A stretch of DNA of 64,000 nucleotides from the NCBI GenBank assembly GCA_037577475.1, contig CM075186.1, positions 27,991,334-28,055,333 of the forward strand, read 5' to 3'. This DNA is from Chaunax sp. Z400 (lineage: Eukaryota > Chordata > Actinopteri > Lophiiformes > Chaunacidae). The notes under the pieces were generated by a model that ran no database searches, was not told the DNA's origin, and saw nothing but the letters and a program-made list of their open reading frames with translations. Each line of letters begins with the position of its first letter. Within the stretch, counting starts at the first letter, position 1. Of the stretch, positions 54,955-64,000 are shown piece by piece. The position numbers were made by a program, and so were the translations under genes.

Positions 54955-55400
54955 TTTGATTAGGGGGCGTTACAGTGATGCAGTGGTTAGCCTCACAGAA
55001 AGAGGATTCTTTGTCAAACAGTCCTGTCTGTGTGGGGTTTGTATGTTCTCCCTGTGCCTGCATTACTGGAAACATGTGATTATACATAGGTGTGAATGTG
55101 AGTGTGAATGGTTGTCTTTCTTTATATTATATAATAATAATAACAATACCAATAATAATAATAATAATAATAATAATGAATTTTCTTTATCTAAGATACA
55201 ACTACTACGAGTACTAATGATAATAATAATAATATTTATAAGTATGAGTATGGTTACAGGATTATGATCAAACTGAATAGATATGCAATGTTTCAGCCCT
55301 GTGTGCTATAGGTGTACCTACCTCTGTCAACTTAGATGGGCTCCAGTCACCCAGGAGCCTCTAAATTGTTAAGGAGTATAGCTAATGGATGGATTAATGT
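54955..55400 (+). repeat. Teleost dispersed SINE-like repeat in the myosin 5' intron
   Basis: Blocks GATGCAGTGGTTAGC, GGGGTTTGTATGTTCTCCC, TAGGTGTGAATGTGAGTGTG and a terminal ATGGATGGATT belong to the same family as 941-1300. The copy is interrupted by the TAA microsatellite (55127-55177) and related A/T-rich tracts. Confidence 0.65.
55127..55177. repeat. TAA microsatellite
   Basis: AATAAT/TAA repeat of about 16 units with small interruptions, inside the SINE-like repeat upstream of the myosin start codon. Confidence 0.9.
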
Positions 55401-55635
55401 TGAATCAGGTGTTGTTCACCCAATTTGGACAAAACTAAGATAATGTTTAGTGTTAATTGTAACATTAGTTGTTAACCTGAAAAGCTTTAACTAAGGTGAA
55501 GACCGCCTTTAATGACATAAAAAACTTGTTTTTGGTGCGTTTAATACAACAACTTCAGGAAAATGCTCAAGCACATTAACCACAGTCTAAGTCTAAGTCC
55601 TTTTTATTGACTTCATGCAGACATAAACTGCCACC

Positions 55636-58600
55636 ATGAGTACGGACGCAGAGATGGCCATTTATGGCAAAGCTGCCATTTACCTCCGTAAGCCTGAGAA
55701 GGAGAGAATTGAGGCTCAAAACAAACCTTTTGATGCCAAGGCTGCCTGCTATGTGGTTGATGCTAAGGAGCTGTACTTGAAGGGAACAATCATCAAGAAA
55801 GATGGTGGCAAAGTCACTGTCAAAGTCCTGAACACCGAGGAGGTTGGTATATGAGACTCACAATCAGCTATGAATTCACTATGATCAGTTTTCATTGTAA
55901 GAAATGTCCTTTTCCAGGAGAGGACAGTTAAAGAAGATGACGTCACTCCAATGAACCCTCCCAAGTTTGACAAAATTGAGGACATGGCCATGATGACCCA
56001 TCTCAATGAAGCCTCTGTGTTGTATAACCTCAAAGAACGTTATGCAGCATGGATGATCTACGTAAGACGATCCAATGATAAATGAAAAATACTGACAATG
56101 ACAATACTAATACACAGAGTTAACTGTTGAATCTCTGTGATCACTTTCAGACATACTCTGGGTTGTTCTGTGCCACTGTGAATCCCTACAAGTGGCTCCC
56201 AGTATACGATGCTGAAGTTGTCAGTGCCTATAGAGGCAAGAAGCGTATGGAGGCTCCACCCCACATCTTCTCCGTCTCTGACAACGCTTATCAGTTCATG
56301 CTTACTGGTTAGTCATCATCATAACAATGTAGGATTTGTCATTCTATGGATTTTCTGTTGCAGAAAAACATAGTTGATTCCTTTCTTTTGAATTTAACAG
56401 ATAGGGAGAACCAGTCTGTCTTGATCACGTAAGTAACACATTTGTTTACATTGTTTATGATTATCAGTCATGTTGACCAATGTCTTACAAGTCTGTGTCT
56501 ACACCTAGTGGAGAATCTGGTGCTGGAAAGACTGTGAACACCAAGCGTGTCATCCAGTACTTTGCAACAATCTCAGTTGGTGGAGACAAGAAGAAGCAGG
56601 ACCAATCAAAGGTGGGAGTATGTTACTGAATGATGATTTCAATTCTGTGATCCAGCAGAATGGAATATTTATCCCTTCATTTTCTGATGTCAATTTTAAC
56701 CTGGGTTACAGGGGTCACTGGAGGATCAGATTATTGCAGCCAACCCTCTGCTGGAGGCCTATGGTAACGCCAAAACTGTGAGGAATGACAACTCCTCCCG
56801 TTTTGTAAGTATGGAAGAATTTCATCAGAGACGTAATGTTACACATTTCTCATGTGAACATAGGTTGAAAATGTATCTGTTCCAAACAGGGTAAATTCAT
56901 CAGAATCCATTTCGGCACAACTGGCAAACTGGCTAGTGCTGATATTGAGACATGTAAGTAATAATTATAATAGTACATGTAGATGATCAAGATTGAGAAT
57001 TGGCCAAGATATAAGCAATAAAAAACATTTATAGATCTGCTGGAGAAGTCAAGAGTGACGTTCCAGCTTCCTGATGAAAGAGGCTACCACATCTTCTATC
57101 AGATGATGACCAACCACAAACCAGAGCTGATTGGTAAACAGAGTTCTTACACAACGTTAAACCTGTTTAAAGTTGTAAAATACAACAACCTACTGAATTT
57201 GTCACTGTTTTTTAATTTCAGAGATGGCACTCATCACAACCAACCCCTACGACTTCCCCATGTGTAGCATGGGTCAGATCACCGTGGCCAGCATTGATGA
57301 CAAAGTTGAGCTGGAAGCCACTGATGTGAGTGATCTTCACTTGAAAACATATTTAATGTTTTAAAAAAAATATTTTTTGTGTTTCCATGCAAAACAAAAT
57401 CTTTCTGGATTTTCTACAGTAGTTCTATTTTTGTTGACACCCCTTTTGAAAACAGAACGCTATTGATATCCTGGGCTTCAGTAATGAAGAGAAGACGAGC
57501 ATCTACAAGATGACTGGTGCTGTGCTCCACCATGGTAGCATGAAGTTCAAGCAGAAGCAGCGTGAGGAGCAGGCGGAGCCTGATGGTACAGAGGGTGAGT
57601 ATTTAATGTCAGCTCAAAGTGAACAGCTTGGGAACAACAGTGGTTCTTTATCAGACTGGCTTCTGTTATATAATAATGGACAATAATGGTCACATACTGT
57701 ATGTATTAACTGTATCAAAAACTATTTTCAGATGCTGACAAGGTTGCTTACTTGCTGGGTCTGAACTCTGCTGATATGCTGAAGGCTCTGTGCTATCCCA
57801 GAGTGAAGGTCGGAAATGAGTTTGTCACCAAGGGACAGACTGTACCTCAGGTAATTAAGATATACTTATTAACTTTGATCAGGAGAAACACTACATGAGC
57901 AAAAAGTTAACTTCTACACAAAGAAAACCCTAATTTAAAGTTTCTTAAACATTAACTTATAATTCCAAGAAAATTTGTCAATTTCTTTCAGTGCTATATG
58001 TTTGTATTATTTACCTTATCAGAAGTTCAGAATACCAACAATAAACATCTTCACAAAATGACTGACTTTGAACAAATCGCATCCTTGTTTGTTTTCAGGT
58101 GTCTAACTCTGTGACTGCTTTGGCCAAGTCTATCTATGAGAGGATGTTCTTGTGGATGGTCATCCGTATCAACCAGATGTTGGACACTAAGCAGTCAAGG
58201 CAGTACTTCATTGGTGTCCTGGATATTGCTGGCTTTGAAATCTTTGATGTAAGCTTCATTTCACACAATTCAGCAGCTGATACTTTTTATGCCTATAAGA
58301 GGTTATGCTGAATATTTATCCCCTCACAGTTCAACAGCATGGAGCAGCTGTGCATCAACTTCACCAATGAGAAACTGCAACAGTTCTTCAACCACCACAT
58401 GTTTGTCCTTGAGCAAGAGGAGTACAAGAAGGAGGGTATTATCTGGGAGTTCATTGACTTTGGCATGGACTTGGCTGCCTGCATTGAGCTGATTGAAAAG
58501 GTAATCACTTCATTTTGTGATTTTTGTAATGGTAAATTTAATTTAATGTATAACCTAATGACATACTTTCTCCTACCTTTTCCCCAAAGCCCATGGGCAT

Positions 58601-61600
58601 CTTCTCCATCCTTGAAGAGGAGTGCATGTTCCCCAAGGCCACAGACACATCCTTCAAGAACAAGCTGTATGACCAGCATCTTGGCAAAAACAGAGCATTT
58701 GAGAAGCCAAAACCAGCCAAAGGAAAGGCTGAGGCCCACTTCTCCCTGGTGCACTATGCTGGTACCGTGGACTACAACATTTCTGGCTGGCTGGACAAGA
58801 ACAAGGACCCACTGAATGAGTCTGTTTTGCAGCTGTACCAGAAGTCCTCAGTGAAACTGCTGGCTCTTCTGTATCCTCCTGTGGTTGAGGGTATGACAGT
58901 TACTACAGTAAACTCATATGTTTAAAGCATAAGCTCAGGTTAATTGCATGCATTGTTTTAACAACATATGCCTACTTAAAATTATCAACAGAAACTGGTG
59001 GTGGCAAGAAGGGAGGAAAGAAGAAGGGTGGTTCTATGCAGACTGTGTCTTCACAGTTCAGGGTAAGTTTAACATTGCAAACATTTTATTCTCAAAACTC
59101 ACAATGATTGCATTTCAAAGTAAAATTGATAACTTTGGATCTACAGGAGAACTTGGGCAAGCTGATGACAAACTTGAGGAGCACCCATCCTCACTTTGTG
59201 CGCTGCCTGATTCCCAATGAGTCAAAGACACCAGGTGCGTTGAGAACATGATCTGAACAATGGTTTAATAGTGGTTCAGTTTTACTTTGTTTTTATGGTT
59301 TGTCTACTTTTGTGGTGTTACAACAAAGATATTAAGAGGAAATGTCTTTTTTGCAGGTCTGATGGAGAACTTCCTGGTTATCCACCAGCTCAGGTGTAAC
59401 GGTGTGCTGGAGGGTATCAGAATCTGCAGAAAGGGTTTCCCCAGCAGAATCCTCTATGGTGACTTCAAACAGAGGTATCAATAGACACTTTAATGTAATT
59501 TTGATGCAGTCAGAGAGAATTCTTACACTGATCATTAACTTTGTCATAAAAGGTACAAGGTGCTGAATGCCAGTGTGATTCCTGAGGGACAGTTCATTGA
59601 TAACAAGAAGGCTTCAGAGAAGCTGCTTGGGTCAATTGACGTTGATCATGACCAGTACAGATTTGGACACACCAAGGTAAGCCCCTTGATTGTATTCAGA
59701 CTCTATTTTTTTATATTCATACATCTTAAGTCTGACTCAGATGAAGTTTGGTAAGATTTTGGAAAAGTGTTCTCAAAATGGCACAGCTTAAACCACTTGT
59801 TCAGTGTAACTGCCTTTCATTGTCTATAGTATTTTCTCACAGTTGGACTCTGATGCTGTAGACTGGTGAAAACTACATTTAGATTATTGCGTAGGGTACA
59901 CACTCTATGAGTCCTGTCTAGTTTAACGTTTAGTATACTGTATAGTATAAAATGCAGACGTACAGTAAATTTCTTTTTTTCATTTGTTCAGGTGTTCTTC
60001 AAGGCTGGTCTGCTGGGTACCCTTGAGGAGATGAGAGATGAAAAGCTTGCATCTCTGGTCACCATGACTCAGGCTCTCTGCCGTGCTTACCTCATGAGAA
60101 AGGAGTTTGTGCAGATGATGGAGAGGAGGCATGTTGAAAGCAGATCATTTTTAGAGCATGCTCATGGTACAGATAATGAACAATGTCTTTGTCTATAACA
60201 GCAACATCTTGTCCACAGGGATGCTATCTTCACCATTCAGTACAATGTCCGCTCATTCATGAATGTCAAACACTGGCCATGGATGAAGGTGTACTACAAG
60301 ATCAAGCCTCTTCTGAAGAGTGCTGAAACTGAGAAGGAACTGGCCCAGATGAAGGAGAACTACGGGAAGATGCAAACAGACTTGGCTACTGCCCTGGCCA
60401 AGAAGAAGGAACTGGAGGAGAAGATGGTGTCCCTTCTGCAGGAGAAGAACGATCTGCAGCTGCAAGTAGCATCTGTAAGTACACATCAGACAGAAGTGCT
60501 TCCTCATGTTATGATGATGATGATGGGCTAACATCTATTTTCATAAAATAAACCAGGAATCGGAGAATCTGTCAGATGCTGAGGAAAGATGTGAGGGACT
60601 TATCAAGAGCAAGATTCAGCTGGAGGCCAAACTCAAGGAAACAACTGAGAGACTGGAGGATGAAGAGGAGATCAATGCTGAGCTTACTGCTAAGAAGAGA
60701 AAGCTGGAGGATGAATGCTCAGAGCTCAAGAAGGATATTGATGACCTGGAGCTTACCTTGGCCAAAGTGGAGAAAGAGAAACATGCCACTGAAAACAAGG
60801 TTTGAAAATACCAATGTATCTAAAATATCAATAAACATTTCATTAGTACCATAAAATAATTGCATATTTCTTGGATATTCAGGTGAAGAACCTGACTGAG
60901 GAAATGGCCTCTCAGGATGAGAGCATTGCTAAGCTGACCAAGGAAAAGAAAGCCCTACAGGAGGCTCATCAGCAGACTCTTGATGACTTGCAGGCTGAGG
61001 AGGACAAAGTCAACACTCTGACCAAGGCCAAGACCAAGCTTGAGCAGCAAGTGGATGATGTAAGTTTACAAGTCATTTGGATTGGCAAAGCAAGATTCTT
61101 AGAAGTGATTATTAACTCAAATTAATGTTCAGCTTGAGGGCTCTCTGGAGCAAGAGAAGAAGCTGCGTATGGACCTTGAGAGAGCCAAGAGGAAGCTGGA
61201 GGGTGATCTGAAACTGGCCCAGGAATCCATCATGGATCTTGAGAATGACAAGCAGCAGTCTGACGAGAAACTGAAGAAGTAATTTTCCTTTTAAATTTGT
61301 ACAACCACTCATTTTGAAATTATGGTCAACTGCAGGAACTCTAACTATGTATGTTATCCATCACTCTAACAGGAAGGACTTTGAAATCAGTCAGCTTCTT
61401 AGCAAGATTGAGGATGAGCAGTCATTGGGTGCTCAGCTTCAGAAGAAGATCAAGGAGCTTCAGGTTATTGTGTTACATAAAGCATTACTGCAAACGTTTC
61501 CTATTCTGTGTATTGTAAATTAAAGTTTACTGAAAGACAAAACACCTATTCAACAGGCCCGTATTGAGGAACTGGAGGAGGAGATTGAGGCTGAGCGCGC

Positions 61601-63336
61601 TGCTCGTGCCAAGGTTGAGAAGCAGAGAGCTGACCTCTCCAGAGAACTGGAGGAGATCAGTGAGAGGTTGGAGGAGGCTGGTGGTGCCACTGCCGCTCAG
61701 ATTGAGATGAACAAGAAGCGTGAAGCTGAGTTCCAGAAGCTCCGTCGTGACCTGGAGGAGTCCACTCTGCAGCATGAAGCCACTGCTGCTGCTCTTCGCA
61801 AGAAGCAGGCTGACAGCGTTGCTGAGCTGGGAGAGCAGATTGACAATCTTCAGCGTGTCAAGCAGAAGCTTGAGAAGGAAAAGAGTGAATACAAGATGGA
61901 GATTGATGATCTCTCCAGCAACATGGAAGCTGTTGCTAAAGCAAAGGTACACTCTACATTAAATAGTGTTTTAGTACCACAATTACAAGTACATAGCATA
62001 TTTAATTTTATAAATTAAAAGTCATCACTGATCTGATCCATCTTTTCTTCATTAGGGAAACCTTGAGAAGATGTGCCGTACTCTTGAGGACCAACTGGGT
62101 GAACTGAAGACCAAGAATGATGAAAATGTCCGTCAAATTAATGACCTGGGTGCACAGAAAGCACGTCTCCTGACAGAAAATGGTATCTCCAAATTATCAG
62201 TGAATGATTTGTTTATTACTGACAAACATGACAGAGACTAATGTTCCTCGACATCTTTCACACAAGGTGAGTTTGGCCGTCAAATTGAAGAGAAAGAAGC
62301 TCTTGTCTCCCAGCTGACCAGAGGCAAGCAGGCCTTCACACAGCAGATTGAGGAGCTGAAGAGACAGAATGAGGAGGAGGTTAAGGTAAGAACAGCTTTA
62401 GTGTGTACTGATAAACTTTGTGTGCTATTTAGAAATTTTGCAAACTGAATATTATTTCTACACCAGGCCAAGAATGCTCTTGCCCATGGACTGCAATCAG
62501 CCCGCCATGACTGTGATCTGCTGAGGGAGCAGTTTGAGGAGGAGCAGGAGGCCAAGGCTGAGCTGCAGCGTGGAATGTCCAAGGCCAACAGTGAGGTTGC
62601 TCAGTGGAGAACTAAGTATGAAACTGATGCCATCCAGCGCACTGAGGAGCTTGAGGAGGCCAAGTGAGTAATATTCTAACAGTTAACTGGTTGTGTCAGT
62701 ATTAGAATTTAAACAAATTCATACAAACATCACAATCAGACATTTGTTTCATATAATATTTTGAGGGAAATATTTTATTTTGTTGATTGATATATAACTA
62801 TGTCTATTTCATACATGAAAAAACATCTGAAAAAGAATTATACTCAGAGACCAATTGTACATTTTTTTACACAGGAAAAAGCTGGCCCAGCGTCTCCAGG
62901 AGGCTGAGGAACAGATTGAGGCAGTGAATTCCAAGTGTGCCTCTCTTGAGAAAACCAAACAGAGGCTCCAGAGTGAGGTGGAGGACCTCATGATTGATGT
63001 CGAGAGGGCCAATGGACTGGCTGCCAACCTGGACAAGAAGCAGAGGAACTTTGACAAGGTAAAGTTTGCATTACCTTGTATGGCAAAGTCGCAGCCAACA
63101 ATGGCAGACATCTTTATTTGTCTTAATATGGCCACAGAACCAACTTAGCTTTATTAATCGTGTTACTCAGGTCTTGGCTGAGTGGAAACAGAAGTATGAG
63201 GAGGGTCAGGCAGAGCTTGAAGGAGCTCAGAAGGAGGCTCGTTCTCTCGGCACTGAGTTGTTCAAAATGAAGAACTCTTATGAGGAAGCCCTGGATCAGC
63301 TGGAGACCATGAAGCGTGAAAACAAGAACCTGCAAC
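55636..63336 (+). CDS. Fast skeletal muscle myosin heavy chain (5' three quarters; gene runs off the right edge)
   Basis: Actin-activated motor ATPase of the sarcomeric thick filament. Thirty coding exons were read: 55636-55842, 55918-56061, 56151-56307, 56401-56428, 56509-56611, 56712-56804, 56890-56953, 57035-57133, 57222-57325, 57456-57594, 57732-57850, 58099-58248, 58330-58500, 58590-58890, 58992-59062, 59147-59234, 59357-59474, 59553-59676, 59992-60128, 60219-60474, 60557-60799, 60883-61059, 61133-61278, 61373-61463, 61557-61946, 62056-62182, 62267-62385, 62467-62663, 62875-63058, 63171-63336. Total 4513 nt (1504 codons plus one base), no stop or frameshift. The ATG is in an exon starting at 55621 (GCCACCATGA). 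Visible: P-loop GESGAGKT (180-187), switch I NDNSSRF (238-244), switch II DIAGFE (461-466), Lys/Gly-rich loop 2 (about 627-642), SH2/SH1 cysteines 693 and 703, a lever arm for two light chains, then heptad coiled coil from about 835. Family length is about 1935, so the distal rod is missing. The short loops and MSTDAEM start fit fast skeletal rather than cardiac or MYH7B-type isoforms; the exact paralogue is unresolved. Confidence 0.97.
60129..60218 (+). other. GC-AG intron of the myosin gene (intron 19)
   Basis: Exon 19 must end at 60128 to keep its conserved 137 bp length and join AG|G for the MERR-D sequence of the family. The first intron bases are GC (GCATGT), not GT; the acceptor is a normal CACAG. 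All other introns read in this gene begin with GT. Confidence 0.8.
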
Positions 63337-63397
63337 GTGAGTTCTGACCAGACTGTGATTGTAACTACAGTCACAACGTATTCAACACATACTGTAG

Positions 63398-63955
63398 CTG
63401 TTTCCCAATTCTGGGGCCGCATCCTTCGAAGGACCTGGTCTACAAAGTCCTGTCCTACCAGGCCAGGCCTCATTGAATGCAATTAATTGAGATGGTCTGG
63501 TCTACAGAGAATCTCACCAGCTCTTCCTGTGTTTGCCCTTATGTTACAAGGCGCTGTGCCTGTTGCCTAGCAACTTTACCAACTGGATGTGATAAGTAGA
63601 ACTTGTTGTAGTAAGTAGCATCACTCTAGTCCCATAACCCAGCATATTATTTAAATGAAAGGTTGAGGTTTTAAGCCCAATTTTATTTTAACATTCATAT
63701 CGTGAGCTACTGCAGTGACTTGAAACCCAGTGCTTGTATTTGAAAGTATACTCCTCATCCTCAGATGGGGTATCCATTACTGCCCGTGCACTCACTTTGG
63801 TTTTGAGAGGGACAACATGTGGATATCACAGGTGCGCAATGAATCTAGAGATACGGTGGGCCACAAAGGATCCATCGAGTGGATCCTTCACGGGCTGGGA
63901 AAACCAGGCTGAATTTGTGGGCCGCATTTGAAGGAGTTTCCGAATTGGGACAGGC
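63398..63955. mobile_element. Small non-autonomous DNA transposon (MITE-like) in myosin intron 30
   Basis: The left end reads CTGTTTCCCAATTCTGG and the reverse complement of the right end reads CCTGTCCCAATTCGGAAA, so the element has imperfect terminal inverted repeats sharing TCCCAATTC. GGGCCGCAT occurs near both ends. The about 560 bp between them shows no transposase-like frame, so it looks non-autonomous. The target-site duplication is not clear, so the superfamily is left open. Confidence 0.5.
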
Positions 63956-64000
63956 CTAGTCACGACACTGTAATGTAATCAGTCTGCAAATGCAGCCTTT

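Noticed and set aside
58293..58754. Long minus-strand open frames across myosin exons
   Set aside because: They are shadows of the myosin coding exons in reverse; codon periodicity and splice sites belong to the plus strand.

Overview
The window is nuclear DNA of a ray-finned (teleost) fish. The evidence is vertebrate-type split genes with GT-AG introns, a fast skeletal muscle myosin heavy chain with fish-like short introns (mostly 75-110 bp), long CA and TA microsatellites, and many fragments of teleost transposons (Tc1/mariner, hAT-like, L2-like and other LINEs, SINE-like dispersed repeats). It is not bacterial or viral, and most open frames in it are chance or transposon-derived. LAYOUT. 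(1) 1-23.8 kb, minus strand: the 5' two thirds of a copine gene. Eight coding exons encode residues 1-288, namely both C2 domains and the linker. The von Willebrand A-like (copine) domain lies off the left edge. A 10.6 kb intron separates coding exons 1 and 2, and a probable non-coding first exon with its promoter lies near 23.6-23.8 kb. The introns hold dispersed repeats, microsatellites and a GC-rich block. (2) 23.8-34 kb: no supported host gene. This is a transposon graveyard with a foldback pair at 24.9-26.05 kb, a Tc1 fragment interrupted by a LINE 3' tail, a 5'- and 3'-recognisable but degenerate LINE, and a 47/48 bp minisatellite. (3) 34.3-43.5 kb, minus strand: scattered splice-flanked open segments, including an exact 84 bp leucine-rich-repeat exon, ending in a glutamate-rich coiled-coil segment with a basic-aromatic C-terminus. 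The coiled-coil part has two frameshifts. This may be a decayed or incompletely resolved gene, and I could not assign it to a family. (4) 44-54.5 kb: two related Tc1-like transposon copies, a LINE endonuclease fragment and dispersed repeats, otherwise featureless. (5) 54.5-64 kb, plus strand: a fast skeletal myosin heavy chain gene. A TATA-box promoter and a short non-coding exon are likely at 54.57-54.63 kb. Thirty coding exons follow, from the ATG at 55636 to 63336, giving 1504 codons: the whole motor, the lever arm and the first part of the rod. The remaining rod (about 430 residues by family length) lies beyond the right edge, and intron 30 carries a small terminal-inverted-repeat transposon. 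The two clear genes point in opposite directions (copine leftward, myosin rightward) and are separated by about 30 kb. I see no functional link between them beyond proximity. I found no convincing undescribed biological system. The best leads are the unassigned LRR/coiled-coil segments, a GC-AG intron in the myosin gene, and several nested or inverted transposon structures.
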